The notes under the pieces are model-generated. The model saw only the letters and a list, made by a program, of their open reading frames with translations. It made no database searches and was not told where the DNA came from. From Pseudomonas allokribbensis (lineage in GTDB: Bacteria > Pseudomonadota > Gammaproteobacteria > Pseudomonadales > Pseudomonadaceae), in assembly GCF_014863605.1 (NCBI RefSeq), contig NZ_CP062252.1, forward strand, positions 744,001 to 808,000: DNA of 64,000 nucleotides. Direction: 5' to 3'. Within the stretch, counting starts at the first letter, position 1. Each line of letters opens with the position of its first letter. Shown here one piece after another: positions 8,648 through 18,438 of this stretch. Position numbers and translations under genes: made by a program.

Positions 8648-9438
8648 GTGGCAAGGCGCCGGGGCAGCGTGCGCAATGGCTGTTGCTGGATGTCGGGCAT
8701 GCACCGCAGGCGTTGAGCGTATTGCGTCAGGCGTTCTCCGGCGTACCGAGTCTGAAGCTGTTTGACGGCACGGAGTTTCAGCCCGTGTGCGAGCAGGGGC
8801 CGTTGTTGGTCGATCTGCGCGATTGCCCGGTGTTGTCGGCGTTGTGTCACACAGACCCGCAGACCTGGTGCGGGCTGCTGCTGGGCAGTGATGCCTCGAG
8901 CGAATCACTGCGTGAACATTTGCAACGGATGCTGACGGTTTCCGTCGGCCTGAATCATCGTGCGCTGCTCAGTTACTACGACCGGCAGACCGCCAGTTAC
9001 TTTTTCGACGCCTGCGATGCCCGCCAGTTGAGCCGCTGGCTCGGGCCGATCAGTTGGCTGCGCTGGTTCGGCGGCACCTGGGCCGACCGGGCGAGCGGCA
9101 GCCTGGGCTGGCAACAGCTGCGAAATCCGGGACTGGCCGTCGAGCCACTGAAGATTGAACAGGGGCTTACCCATCATCAACGTGAGCGCCTGCATCGCTG
9201 CCTGCTGGAGCAACATATCTGGCGCTGGAGCCAGTCGACGAGAACCGATTACCGCACGTTGTCCTCCCACGTTGAACAGGGCCTGACTTTGGGTTTCAGC
9301 GAGCGGGCCGTGCTGGACGACTGGTTGTGGCTACGCTTGCAGCATCCCTGGGCAGAACTGGTGCAACCGCCACAAGGATTGACCCAGCAAGAGCGGCTCG
9401 ACCATCTGCGTCGACGCTGGCAGAACGATCCGGAGTGA
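8644..9438 (+). CDS. DUF4123 domain protein (VgrG-effector adaptor)
   Basis: 264 residues from the ATG at 8644, which overlaps the vgrG stop (ATGA); a longer reading frame upstream is shadow. N-terminal DUF4123-type features include QWLLLDVGHAPQAL, GPLLVDLRD, GLLLGSD and LLSYYDRQTASYFF. Proteins of this family (TEC/TAP-1) load a cognate effector onto the C-terminus of the adjacent VgrG. Here no effector follows: the next gene is a MATE transporter on the other strand, 19 bases away. Either the effector is elsewhere or was lost. Confidence 0.82.
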   Translation: MSGKAPGQRAQWLLLDVGHAPQALSVLRQAFSGVPSLKLFDGTEFQPVCEQGPLLVDLRDCPVLSALCHTDPQTWCGLLLGSDASSESLREHLQRMLTVSVGLNHRALLSYYDRQTASYFFDACDARQLSRWLGPISWLRWFGGTWADRASGSLGWQQLRNPGLAVEPLKIEQGLTHHQRERLHRCLLEQHIWRWSQSTRTDYRTLSSHVEQGLTLGFSERAVLDDWLWLRLQHPWAELVQPPQGLTQQERLDHLRRRWQNDPE

Positions 9439-9457
9439 GGTGCTCCCCTTCATCGCC

Positions 9458-10807
9458 TCAGTGAACGGTGCCGACAAACCAGCCGTCGTTGCGCCGCAGT
9501 CGCCACGCCAATGTGCCGAGAGTCAGGCTGCGCAGCACCATGAACAGCAGGAATGAAATCCACAGCCCGTGATTGCCCAGCCCGTTCAACGCCCAAGCGA
9601 ACGGCACCAGCAGAGCGACCGTCAGCAGCATGCCGTTGCGCATTTCCCGGGCGCGGGTGGCGCCGATGAACAGACCGTCGAGCAAGTAGCTCCAGACCGC
9701 AATCAACGGCAGGACGGCAAGGTAAGGCAGGTAGATGAACGCGGTGTCGCGCACGCTCTGGATATCGGTCTGCATCTCGATGAACAGGTGCCCGGCAAAC
9801 AGGAACAGCGCGGCGAACCCCAGGCTTGCGAGCAGCGACCAGCCGCCGGCCACCACCAGCGAACGGCGCAGGGCGAGGCGATCGCGGGCGCCGATGGCAT
9901 GTCCGCACAAGGCTTCGACCGCGTGGGCCAGACCGTCCAGCGCATGGGCGGTCAACAGCAGGCCATTGAGCAACAGCGCGTTGGCTGCGACTGTGGCATC
10001 GCCCAACCGTGCGCCTTGCACGGTGATCAGGAAAAACACCGATTGCAGCGCCAGGCTGCGGATGAAGATGTCGCGGTTGACCCCCAGCAGGGGTCGCCAG
10101 CTCTGCCACAACCTCAATGCCGCCCAGACGATGTGCCCAGGATAGGCGCGCAGGGCCTTGCGGGTCAGCGCCAGACCGAGCAGGGCACCGCTCCATTCGG
10201 CGATCACCGAAGCCCGGGCCGAACCGACCACGCCCCAGTCCAGGCCGATGACGAACCACAGGTTCAGCACGATGTTGATCAGGTTGGTCGTCAGCAGAAT
10301 CGCCAGCGGCGCCCGGGCGTTCTGGGTGCCGAGGAACCAGCCGACCAGCGCATAACTGGCCAGTGCCGCCGGCAGCCCGAACAGGCGGGTGTGGAAGAAG
10401 TCGCGGGTCAACTGATTGAGTTCCGGCGAAGGCTGCATGAAGTGCAGGGCGACACCGCTCAGCGGCACGCCCACGGCACCCAGCAGCAACGCCAGCCCCA
10501 TCGCCAGCAACAGACCTTGCAGCAGGATCTGCCGCAGCGCCGCACCATCGCTGCGCCCAGCGGCCTGCGCGGCGAACCCGGTGGTGCCCATGCGCAGGAA
10601 GCCCATGGCCCAGGCCAGAAAGGTGTACAGGCTGGCCCCGACCGCCACCGCGCCCAACTGATGGGCGTGAGGCAGGTGACCGATGACGGTGCTGTCGACC
10701 AGCGCCACCAGCGGCACGGAAATGTTGGAAAGGATCATGGGGGCGGCGAGGGCCCAGACCCGGCGATGGGTCGGGCGGTCGCGCCAGTCGGCGGTCAGGT
10801 TGGACAT
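9458..10807 (-). CDS. MATE family efflux transporter (DinF-like)
   Basis: 449 residues with about 12 membrane helices. The N-terminus (LAAPMILSNISVPLVALVDSTVIGHL) is typical of the DinF branch of the MATE family, which exports organic cations or other compounds in exchange for Na+ or H+. Start ATG at 10805-10807 (complement) is preceded by AAGGAG. A single gene, convergent with the DUF4123 gene. Substrate unknown. Confidence 0.9.
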   Translation of the reverse strand: MSNLTADWRDRPTHRRVWALAAPMILSNISVPLVALVDSTVIGHLPHAHQLGAVAVGASLYTFLAWAMGFLRMGTTGFAAQAAGRSDGAALRQILLQGLLLAMGLALLLGAVGVPLSGVALHFMQPSPELNQLTRDFFHTRLFGLPAALASYALVGWFLGTQNARAPLAILLTTNLINIVLNLWFVIGLDWGVVGSARASVIAEWSGALLGLALTRKALRAYPGHIVWAALRLWQSWRPLLGVNRDIFIRSLALQSVFFLITVQGARLGDATVAANALLLNGLLLTAHALDGLAHAVEALCGHAIGARDRLALRRSLVVAGGWSLLASLGFAALFLFAGHLFIEMQTDIQSVRDTAFIYLPYLAVLPLIAVWSYLLDGLFIGATRAREMRNGMLLTVALLVPFAWALNGLGNHGLWISFLLFMVLRSLTLGTLAWRLRRNDGWFVGTVH

Positions 10808-10844
10808 GCGGGCTCCTTGGGGAGCGGCATTGTAGCGGGTGGGG

Positions 10845-11138
10845 TCAGTGAATGATCCAGCTCAGCAGCCACAACCCCAGCAGCAACCAGATGATTCCCG
10901 CAATGATCGACGCATTCATGAACGCGCGGATCGCCGACCACAGCAGCATCAGGCCGACGATCAACGCGATGATGCTGATAATCGAAGTGTCCATGCCCAA
11001 GGCCTTCGCCAGCCCGTCGACGAAGTTGCCGCCGGCATTGCCCAAGATGTTGAACAGGCCGCTCAGGCCGTCGACGATGAAGCGGATGATCGAGCCGAGC
11101 GCCTGGCCCAGCCATTCGAAAAAGCTTTCTACCTGCAT
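10845..11138 (-). CDS. small membrane protein, unknown
   Basis: 97 residues from the ATG at 11136-11138 (complement), chosen because AGGA lies seven bases upstream; a longer frame lacks a binding site. The N-terminal half is amphipathic (ESFFEWLGQALGSIIRFIVDGLSGLF) and the C-terminal half forms two membrane helices (SIISIIALIVGLMLLWSAIR and SIIAGIIWLLLGLWLLSWII). It is 37 bases upstream of the MATE gene in the same direction. Function not recognised. Confidence 0.65.
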   Translation of the reverse strand: MQVESFFEWLGQALGSIIRFIVDGLSGLFNILGNAGGNFVDGLAKALGMDTSIISIIALIVGLMLLWSAIRAFMNASIIAGIIWLLLGLWLLSWIIH

Positions 11139-11283
11139 GTTTGCATCCTGATGAAAGAGCTGAGCCTTGGGCCGCGCCGGGGGCGGCCGAGTTCCCTGCA
11201 AGCATAGAGGGTTTGCCGGGTGGTGGCTGCCCCTTGCCTTCGCGCAGCATCCCCCCGAAGCTATACGCCTTCAGGAGAAATCG

Positions 11284-11586
11284 ATGAACCTTGTTGAACT
11301 GACCGAACGCCTGCACGCCATTCGCGACCGCAATGACTGGCGGCAATTTCACAGCCCGAAAAACCTGGCCATGGCTGCCAGCGTGGAGATGTCTGAGCTG
11401 GTGGAAATCTTCCAGTGGCTGACCGAAGACCAGTCGCGCGAATTGCCCGCGGACAAACTGGCCCATGCCGGCCAGGAAGTCGGTGATATCGTCCTCTATC
11501 TGTTGCTGCTGTGCAGCGAACTGGGGCTGGACATGAATGAAGTGGTGCGCAGCAAGCTCGCCGACAGCGAACGGCGGTTCAACTGA
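11284..11586 (+). CDS. MazG-like nucleotide pyrophosphohydrolase
   Basis: 100 residues from ATG 11284 (AGGAG six bases upstream). It shows the all-alpha NTP pyrophosphohydrolase pattern of the DCTPP1/RS21-C6 group: WRQFHSPKNLAMAASVEMSELVEIFQW with ExxE metal ligands, and GQEVGDIVLYLLLLCSELG with the ExxD pair. Members hydrolyse non-canonical or excess dNTPs to monophosphates. The stop overlaps the start of cmoM (TGATG), so the two are coupled. Confidence 0.87.
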   Translation: MNLVELTERLHAIRDRNDWRQFHSPKNLAMAASVEMSELVEIFQWLTEDQSRELPADKLAHAGQEVGDIVLYLLLLCSELGLDMNEVVRSKLADSERRFN

Positions 11587-12335
11587 TGAGCGACCGTCAT
11601 TTCGATCAGTTGGCGACCCGTTTCGCCGAGAAAATCTACGGCGGTGCCAAAGGCGCGATCCGCCTCGCGGTGTTGCAGGCGGATCTTGCCGAAGCCCTGC
11701 CGGATCGCCCGTTGCGGGTGCTGGACATCGGCGGTGGTCTTGGCCACATGTCGCTGTGGCTGGCCGAGCGTGGGCACGACGTGACCTTCACCGAGCCGGC
11801 CGAGCCGATGCTCGAAGGCGCGCGTCAGCGTTTCGCCGAGGCCGGGCAGACCGCAACGTTCATTCAGGCGCCGTGGCAGGAGCTGCTCGGTCAACTCACC
11901 GAACCCTATGACGTGGTGATCTGCCACGCCGTGCTCGAATGGCTGGCCGAACCCCATGCGATCCTGCCGGTGCTGCATCAACTGACCAAGCCCGGCGGCT
12001 GGCTGTCGCTAGCGTTCTACAACCGTGATGCGCTGGTTTATCGCAACCTGCTCAAAGGCCATTTCAAGAAAATGCGCAAGAACGACATGGCCGGCGAGAA
12101 GCAGAGCCTGACCCCGCAGCAGCCGCTCGATCCACGGGAGCTGGCCGCGCAACTCGAAGGGTTGTGGCAGGTCGAAACTCAGAGCGGGGTGCGGGTTTTC
12201 CACGATTACATGCCGGTGGAATTCCAGGCCCGCGCCGAGTTGATCGATTTGCTCGAGATGGAGCTCGCCCACCGTCGTCACCCAAGCTTCGCCGGGCTTG
12301 GGCGTTACTTGCACTGGATCTGCCGGCCGATCTGA
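11586..12335 (+). CDS. cmoM: CmoM, tRNA 5-carboxymethoxyuridine methyltransferase
   Basis: 249 residues. Class I SAM methyltransferase with motif I VLDIGGGLGHMSLWLAERG, an acidic residue at the end of strand beta-2 (FTEPAEPML), VICHAVLEWLAEP and the family-typical GVRVFHDYMP. This combination matches E. coli CmoM (formerly SmtA), which methylates cmo5U34 of tRNA to mcmo5U. It overlaps the MazG-like gene by one base and is followed after 12 bases by the DUF4136 lipoprotein. Confidence 0.9.
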   Translation: MSDRHFDQLATRFAEKIYGGAKGAIRLAVLQADLAEALPDRPLRVLDIGGGLGHMSLWLAERGHDVTFTEPAEPMLEGARQRFAEAGQTATFIQAPWQELLGQLTEPYDVVICHAVLEWLAEPHAILPVLHQLTKPGGWLSLAFYNRDALVYRNLLKGHFKKMRKNDMAGEKQSLTPQQPLDPRELAAQLEGLWQVETQSGVRVFHDYMPVEFQARAELIDLLEMELAHRRHPSFAGLGRYLHWICRPI

Positions 12336-12347
12336 TCGGAGCGTGAA

Positions 12348-12956
12348 ATGAAAGGTCATTCAGGGTTACTGCTGATCTGTCTGGGGTTGGCCGCGTGTCA
12401 GGGCAGCAACCCCTATGTGGCGCAGTCGCGGCCATTGCCGCCGGCACCACCGCAAGCCGCGACCACTTTCGACCGCAGCGCTTATCCCGCGCCGCCACGG
12501 GATTACGGGCGCTACCGCAGTTGGGCGTGGCTCAATGGGCGCTTGCCTCCAGGCACCGCGTGGGCGGATTCGGCGCAAGTGGCCGAGGCGGTGAGCAATG
12601 CGCTGGACCAACGCGGCTTGCGCCCATTGCATGACAATCGCCCGGCCGACCTGTTTGTCAGTGCCAACCTGAGTCTGGAAACCCGCTTGCGTCAGGTCCA
12701 GGACGATTACGGGTACGGCGGATACGGTGGTTATGACCGTTACGGCCGAGGCTACGGGATGTACAACACAGTGCCGATCGTACGCACCTATCAGGAACAG
12801 GTCGTGGTGGTTCGAGTCGATCTGTTCGATGCCGGCAGCGGTCAGCCGGTGTGGAGTGCCAGTGCCGAAACCGGCACCCAGGGCAACCAGAGTGACCGGG
12901 CCGATGCGATCCGGGAGGCTGTCGAAAAGGCAATGTCGGCGTATCCTCCCAGTTAG
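12348..12956 (+). CDS. DUF4136 lipoprotein, copy 1
   Basis: 202 residues. Signal peptide with lipobox LAAC (Cys17). The DUF4136 core appears as [38 protein letters not shown] and [23 protein letters not shown]. An inserted Gly/Tyr-rich loop ([19 protein letters not shown]) is striking. Mature residue +2 is Gln, compatible with an outer-membrane lipoprotein. Paralogous to the next gene. Function unknown. Confidence 0.87.
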   Translation: MKGHSGLLLICLGLAACQGSNPYVAQSRPLPPAPPQAATTFDRSAYPAPPRDYGRYRSWAWLNGRLPPGTAWADSAQVAEAVSNALDQRGLRPLHDNRPADLFVSANLSLETRLRQVQDDYGYGGYGGYDRYGRGYGMYNTVPIVRTYQEQVVVVRVDLFDAGSGQPVWSASAETGTQGNQSDRADAIREAVEKAMSAYPPS

Positions 12957-13009
12957 CTTCCTGCCAATGAGAAGCTCCCCAGGTTCATGTCTTCCACCGG
13001 AGAAAAACC

Positions 13010-13567
13010 ATGTTCCGCCGTCTCGCTTTACTGGCCGTGGCCGCGCTGCTCAGTGCGTGCGCCGCGAACCAGGTCAATCATGACTTCGACGCCAGCCGCG
13101 ACTTTGCCGCCTACCGCAGCTGGAGCTGGAAAGAACCCGCCCTGCAATACCGTCCCGACGACCCACGGATCAAGAGCGACCTGACCGAACAGCGCATCCG
13201 CCAGTCTGTCGCCGATCAACTTGACCAGCGCGGCCTGCGTCCGGCCGCTGCGGGCAGCAAAGGTGACTTGAATGTGCAGACTTACCTGATCGTCGAGGAT
13301 CGCCAGCAGCAGGTGACCACCAACTACGGCGGCGGTTGGGGTGGTCCGTGGAACGGTTACTGGGGCGCACCGATGTACAACGAAACCCGCAACATCACCT
13401 ACAAGGTGGCGACCATTCAGGTTGATCTGCTCGACGGCAAGGACGGCAAACTGGTGTGGCGCGGCAGCGATGAACAGATGCTCAGTCGCACGCCGAACCC
13501 GGCGGATCGCAGCAACGCCATTCGGGAGACCGTGACGCGAATCCTGTCGAACTACCCACCGCGCTAA
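13010..13567 (+). CDS. DUF4136 lipoprotein, copy 2
   Basis: 185 residues. Lipobox LSAC (Cys17), then the same core as copy 1: [58 protein letters not shown] and a closing AIRETVTRILSNYPP. The loop is Gly/Trp-rich (GGGWGGPWNGYWGAPMY). The tandem pair with diverged aromatic loops indicates an old duplication. The strong terminator at 13576-13609 ends the unit that may begin at the MazG-like gene. Confidence 0.88.
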   Translation: MFRRLALLAVAALLSACAANQVNHDFDASRDFAAYRSWSWKEPALQYRPDDPRIKSDLTEQRIRQSVADQLDQRGLRPAAAGSKGDLNVQTYLIVEDRQQQVTTNYGGGWGGPWNGYWGAPMYNETRNITYKVATIQVDLLDGKDGKLVWRGSDEQMLSRTPNPADRSNAIRETVTRILSNYPPR

Positions 13568-13575
13568 GCCAGTGC

Positions 13576-13609
13576 AAAAAAACGGGAGCCATGGGCTCCC
13601 GTTTTTTTT
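13576..13609 (+). terminator. Rho-independent terminator after DUF4136 pair
   Basis: CGGGAGCC (13583-13590), loop ATG, GGCTCCCG (13594-13601), followed by eight T and preceded by seven A, so it can also work on the other strand. Confidence 0.95.
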
Positions 13610-13705
13610 GCATGGCGCGTTGCCAGCAGTCTCGTTGTGCCACGTCTACACTGACACCCACCCATGGAGGTTGCGCCCGGCTGTGCGCCGGCAAAGGAGT
13701 GCGCC

Positions 13706-15694
13706 ATGTCGCGTCATTCACAGTGTGGCGGCCCGGCCCGGCAGCGGGGGGCCATCGGCTTGATGGCGGCTGCCACCCTCAGCCTGGCGCTGATATTGAT
13801 GCTGCTGGTGGTGGACACCGGCCGGTTGTACATGGAGCAGCGCAAACTGCAGCGACTGGTGGATACCGCCGCCCTGGAAGCCGTCAGCCGTGGCGGCAAT
13901 TGCCTGCCGGGCCTCACCGCCGCCAGTTACGCCGGGCAAAGTGCGACCCGCAACGGGTTTACCGCCGATGCCAACAACGTCATCGTGGTCGATTGCGGAA
14001 CGCTGGTGACCGCTGCCAGCGGCCTGCGCACCTTTACGGTGGATGCCACGCAATCGGCGGCGGTCAAGGTCGCGGTCAACCACACCGTGACCACCAGTTT
14101 TGCCGGGGGCGTGCAGGCGCTGTTCAGTAGCACGCCGGTCAGTCTCAACACTGTGCTCTACGCCTCGGCGGTGGCCGCCCTGCCAAAGCCGACCGTCGCC
14201 CAACTGAATATCCGCAGTAACCTGGCCAGCATCAACACCGCCCAGTCGAACATCCTCAACCCGCTGTTTTCCGGATTGCTCGGCGGCAACGTCAACCTGA
14301 CGGCCCTGGGCTGGAACGGCTTGCTCAACACCGACATCAACCTGCTCAGCTACCTGAATCAACTGGCGATCAACCTCAACGTGGCCGCTGGCAACTACAC
14401 CCAGTTGCTCAATACCCAGGCCACGGTGACGCAACTGATTCAGGCCGCTGTCTCGGTGGTGCAACTCAATGGCGCGACAGCCGACGTGATCACTGCGTTG
14501 GGCCAGCTGCAAGTGGCGGCGACCAATGCTGCGCCGGTAAAGCTCGGTGACATCCTGCAACTGCAGACCGGCACCACGGCGGCCGGACTCGACGCCAATC
14601 TGCAATTGCTGCAACTGGTCCAGGGGGTGATTCAGTTGGCCAACAGCAAAAGTGCGGTGGCCGCGACCTTGCCGATCAGTGTGCTGGGGCTGGCGAATGT
14701 CACGGTGCGGGTCAAGGTCATCGAGCCGCCGCAGTTCTCTGCGATTGGTGATCCGGCGTTGGCCAAGGCCAATCCCACCGGGCCGAACCGGATTTATGTG
14801 CGCACGGCGCAGATCCGCACGATGCTTTCAGTGAATCTGCCGGTGTTATCCGGGGTGGCCGGGCTGAGCAACGCGGTATTGGGGCTGGTCGGCACGCTGT
14901 CCACGACCATCAATCAGTTGTTGACCCTGAATCTGGTCTCGTTGGTGAACTCACTCGTCTGTCTCAGTTGCGAGCGAATGGACCCGTTGTTGTTGCCATC
15001 ACCGGAAATCGACATCAGCCTGGATGCCGGCGGCGCCATCAGCTACGTCACCGACTACAGCTGCCCGACCGACAATAGCGGCACCAAAAGCCTGACGGCC
15101 CACACCATCACGTCGGTTGCCGACCTCAAACTGGGCAAGATCGACCCGACCAACGCGTTTTCATCCTCTGCCGAACCCACGGTCACCCCGTTGCCCCTGG
15201 TGGACCTGGGTATTGTGACCTGCCATACGATTTTGGGCATTGGTGGCTGCGATCCGAGCACCCACGTTCAATACGCCGCCGGCGGCATTGCGATCATGGT
15301 CAACACCAGTGTGGTGCAGAATACTCAGGACCTGGTGTTTTCCAGCGGCACGCCGTTCGCCACGCCGCCAAACCTGAAACTGCCGCCGAGCGTGATTTCC
15401 GCTGCGCCCTCCAGCAACATCGTCAACAGCCTGGCGAGCACCCTCGCCGGGATCAATCTGATTGTCTACCAACCGGTCGGCAGCAATCCCCTTGGCGCCG
15501 TTGTCGCTGGCGTGGCGGGTCTCATCAGCAGCGTCACGGCGATCCTGCAGCCGCTCATTACCAACCTCGTGAGTCCGCTGCTCGACCCGCTGCTCAACAA
15601 TTTGCTCAACGGGCTGGGGATCAATCTGATGGATGTCGACGTCGGCGCCAACATGACCTGCGGCCAGACCGGCAAGGCGTATCTGGTGATCTAG
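13706..15694 (+). CDS. tadG: TadG-like Flp pilus protein
   Basis: About 662 residues. I chose ATG 13706 (MSRHSQCGG) because AAAGGAG lies six bases upstream; the frame is open further left. The N-terminus has the TadG/TadE pattern RQRGAIGLMAAATLSLALIL with one membrane helix, then a DUF2134-type periplasmic region (EQRKLQRLVDTAALEAVSRG). The rest is a long segment rich in Leu/Asn/Thr/Val repeats with a few cysteines. No von Willebrand A motif could be recognised. Its stop shares the palindrome CTAG (15691-15694) with the stop of the convergent pprA. Corresponds to PA4297. Confidence 0.88.
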   Translation: MSRHSQCGGPARQRGAIGLMAAATLSLALILMLLVVDTGRLYMEQRKLQRLVDTAALEAVSRGGNCLPGLTAASYAGQSATRNGFTADANNVIVVDCGTLVTAASGLRTFTVDATQSAAVKVAVNHTVTTSFAGGVQALFSSTPVSLNTVLYASAVAALPKPTVAQLNIRSNLASINTAQSNILNPLFSGLLGGNVNLTALGWNGLLNTDINLLSYLNQLAINLNVAAGNYTQLLNTQATVTQLIQAAVSVVQLNGATADVITALGQLQVAATNAAPVKLGDILQLQTGTTAAGLDANLQLLQLVQGVIQLANSKSAVAATLPISVLGLANVTVRVKVIEPPQFSAIGDPALAKANPTGPNRIYVRTAQIRTMLSVNLPVLSGVAGLSNAVLGLVGTLSTTINQLLTLNLVSLVNSLVCLSCERMDPLLLPSPEIDISLDAGGAISYVTDYSCPTDNSGTKSLTAHTITSVADLKLGKIDPTNAFSSSAEPTVTPLPLVDLGIVTCHTILGIGGCDPSTHVQYAAGGIAIMVNTSVVQNTQDLVFSSGTPFATPPNLKLPPSVISAAPSSNIVNSLASTLAGINLIVYQPVGSNPLGAVVAGVAGLISSVTAILQPLITNLVSPLLDPLLNNLLNGLGINLMDVDVGANMTCGQTGKAYLVI

Positions 15695-18438
15695 TCGTCG
15701 GGGGCGATCGGCAGTTCGATACAGAATCGCGCGCCGTCCACCGAGTTGCGCACACTGAGATGACCGCCCATGTTGTCGATGATCCCGTAACTCACCGACA
15801 ACCCCAGACCGGTGCCGACACCCACCGGTTTGGTGGTGAAGAACGGTTCGAAAATCCGCTCCAGCAGTCGCGGGTCGATACCGCCGCCGTTGTCCTCGAC
15901 CCACAGTCTTACTTTCTGCTCGTCGCGCTCGGCATAGATCGAGATCCACGGTTTGAACGCTGAATCGGACTCACGCTTGCCCAGCAACGCATCCCGAGCG
16001 TTGACCATCAGGTTGATCAATACCTGCTCAAGCTGATCGACATAACCGCGTACCTGAACCTCGAACGCGGTTTCACTGATGCGCAAATCCACGCCTTTGC
16101 CACGCATGCCTTCGGCCAGCAGCGACAGCGTGCCTTCGATGGCGCTGGCCGGGTTGAACAATTGTTGCTCGATCTCGGAACGGCGGCCGAACACCCGCAT
16201 GTGGTCCACAACCTTCGCGGCGCGCTGGACCTGCGCGTCGATGCGATTGAGTTTGTCGGTCAGGTAATCGATCTGCACATCGCCGTTGCTCAGGCGCTTC
16301 TGCACGTTGACGATGGCCATGCGCATGACGTTCAGCGGCTGATTGATTTCGTGGGCGAGACCTGTGGCCATTTCGCCGAGGGTGGCCATTTTCGCGCTTT
16401 GCGTGAGTTGTTGTTGGGAGCGGCGCACTTCGGTGTTGTCGCGGCCCACCGCCTGCACTTCGATCAGTTTTCCGTGCTCATCGAACACCCCGCGATCCGA
16501 CCACACCCACCACGCATGTTCGCGCCCCGGCAGTTGCAGGTTGATTTCCGCGGTGCTGACGGGTGATTGCGGGGTCAGCAACGCCAGGCGCTCAACGAAG
16601 GCGGCGCGCTGAACGTCGGACATCCAGCTGCCCAGATCGACGCCCGCCAGGGCTTCCGGGGCGCATTCCAGATACGTCGCCAGCGGCCGGTTGCCGAACG
16701 TCAGAATGAGGTCCGGGCGATAGCGGCAGATCATCGCCGGAGAGTCTTCCACCAGAATCCGGTAGCGTTCTTCACTCTGTCTGACCTGTTCGGCGGCCAG
16801 CGTCGCTTCGGTGACGTCCAGCCACAAACCGACGGCCTCCACCGGCAGGCCGAGGTCATTGCGCAATAGCCGGGCTTCGTCGAGCAACCAGTGATAATCG
16901 CCGCGACTGTCGCGCAACCGATAACGGGCGCGTACCGAGCCTTCGCGCAGCAGTTGTCGGGTTCGTTCGAAATACAGGGTCCGGTCATCCGGATGAATCC
17001 GCTCTGCCAGCGCACCGGCGTCGCAGTCTTCCAGGCTCCAGCCCATTAACGGTTGCAGACTGGCGCTGAAGAACGCTGGCAGCAAGGCCCCTTCGACGTA
17101 GTGCTGGACGTAAATGACCGCCGGCGAACTGGCGATCAGGTTGTCCAGCCGCGCATGGGCTGCAGCGGCCAGTTGCTGCTGGTTCTTGATGTCGCTGATG
17201 TCGAGCATGAAACCCACCAGCCGGCGGTGATCGCCGGTGCCGGTGACTTGTCCCTGAAGGCGATACCATGCCGGCATCTGACCGGCGTCGGGATGATGCA
17301 AACGCACGCACAGGTCGAGGATTTCCCCGTGCAGTTGCAGGGCTTGCAGGCGGCTGCGGACTTCTTCGCGGTCAGCGGGATGGATCAGCATCAGCCAGTT
17401 TTCCAGCGTCAGTGTCAGCCTGTCCTGTTGCAGGAGGGTGGCCAGCGTCGGAGCCAGGTGAATTTGTTCGCCATTGTCGATTTCCCACCAGCCGGTGCCG
17501 AGCAATGTCTGCAAGGATTCCAATCGCTCCAGTTGCAGCTGATGCTGCTGTTCACGCAGGCGCCCGAGCAGCGGCCCCGCCAGTGCGCCGGCCAGCATCA
17601 GCCAGTCGCGATCGGTCAGATACGGCGCGGTCTTGTCCACCGCATAAAAGCCGCAGAGCAACCACGCCATCACGCCTCGGTCATCGCTGTAAGGCACGGC
17701 GAAACCTTCGGCATTGCCGAACAGGCCCTGGACCCGTGAGTGTTCATACTGGCCGTAATGTGCACCCAGGCGCTGCGGGCCGGTGCCATTGAGGCTATCG
17801 AGCGGCGTGCCCAGACGCTGGCCGTCATGCCACAGCGCCGGTGCGTCATGGGCGTGGAATTGCTGGTGGATCAGCCAGCCCTGTTCCTGTTCATCGAGCA
17901 GCGCGAGTGCCAGGCACGGGATCTGCCAGCGCTGGGCGATCACTTGCAATTGTTCGCTGACAAGCATCGGCAATCGTCCCAGGCTGCAGCTGCGCAACTG
18001 TTTGCTGATCTGCTCGGCGATCAGATGGCACGCTTCGCGCTGACGTGATTGCTGGCGTTCGAGCAACAGGTCGGCAATGTCCATCAGTTGCAGCAGCCAG
18101 CCACTGCCCAGCGGCTGGACCCAACCCCGAAGGTGCAAGGTCTGGTCGCTCAGGCCTGGGAAATCCAGATCCAGCAGTTGCCCTTGCCAGTCCAGCGGCC
18201 GGCCCTCGATGGCCAGCGTGCTGTGAGGCAGCAGGTAGTCGTGCAACGGCAACGGTTTGTCACGGGGCGTCTGTTGCGCCAGCAGCAGGCGCAGCGGGCC
18301 GGCCATTTGCAACACGCCGCCTTCGCTGTCGAGGTGGATATGCAGGCCCGTCAAAGGCGAACCGAGCACGTCCGGCAAATCGTTGGCGAGCATGCCCCGC
18401 TTCATCAGGCGGCCGAGCAGGTTGTCACCCGGGGTCAA
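15691..18438 (-). CDS. pprA: PprA, soluble PAS-rich sensor histidine kinase
   Basis: About 915 residues without membrane helices. Order: N-terminal PAS-like segment, GAF-like region (about 150-300), three PAS domains (about 310-430, 440-560, 565-690), HisKA with H-box [13 protein letters not shown] and HATPase with [16 protein letters not shown] and [12 protein letters not shown]. Pairs with response regulator PprB to control Flp pilus and adhesin genes in P. aeruginosa (PA4293). The start is unsure: TTG at 18438 overlaps the tadF stop, but an in-frame ATG lies near 18405. Probably translated as tadF-pprA. Confidence 0.88.
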   Translation of the reverse strand: MTPGDNLLGRLMKRGMLANDLPDVLGSPLTGLHIHLDSEGGVLQMAGPLRLLLAQQTPRDKPLPLHDYLLPHSTLAIEGRPLDWQGQLLDLDFPGLSDQTLHLRGWVQPLGSGWLLQLMDIADLLLERQQSRQREACHLIAEQISKQLRSCSLGRLPMLVSEQLQVIAQRWQIPCLALALLDEQEQGWLIHQQFHAHDAPALWHDGQRLGTPLDSLNGTGPQRLGAHYGQYEHSRVQGLFGNAEGFAVPYSDDRGVMAWLLCGFYAVDKTAPYLTDRDWLMLAGALAGPLLGRLREQQHQLQLERLESLQTLLGTGWWEIDNGEQIHLAPTLATLLQQDRLTLTLENWLMLIHPADREEVRSRLQALQLHGEILDLCVRLHHPDAGQMPAWYRLQGQVTGTGDHRRLVGFMLDISDIKNQQQLAAAAHARLDNLIASSPAVIYVQHYVEGALLPAFFSASLQPLMGWSLEDCDAGALAERIHPDDRTLYFERTRQLLREGSVRARYRLRDSRGDYHWLLDEARLLRNDLGLPVEAVGLWLDVTEATLAAEQVRQSEERYRILVEDSPAMICRYRPDLILTFGNRPLATYLECAPEALAGVDLGSWMSDVQRAAFVERLALLTPQSPVSTAEINLQLPGREHAWWVWSDRGVFDEHGKLIEVQAVGRDNTEVRRSQQQLTQSAKMATLGEMATGLAHEINQPLNVMRMAIVNVQKRLSNGDVQIDYLTDKLNRIDAQVQRAAKVVDHMRVFGRRSEIEQQLFNPASAIEGTLSLLAEGMRGKGVDLRISETAFEVQVRGYVDQLEQVLINLMVNARDALLGKRESDSAFKPWISIYAERDEQKVRLWVEDNGGGIDPRLLERIFEPFFTTKPVGVGTGLGLSVSYGIIDNMGGHLSVRNSVDGARFCIELPIAPDD

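Noticed and set aside
9569..10855. 428-codon frame opposite the MATE gene
   Set aside because: Gln/Arg/Gly-rich antisense of a membrane protein gene; the MATE frame has AAGGAG and conserved motifs.
16162..16566. Open frames opposite pprA
   Set aside because: Antisense shadows of the kinase domain; no ribosome binding sites and no family features.
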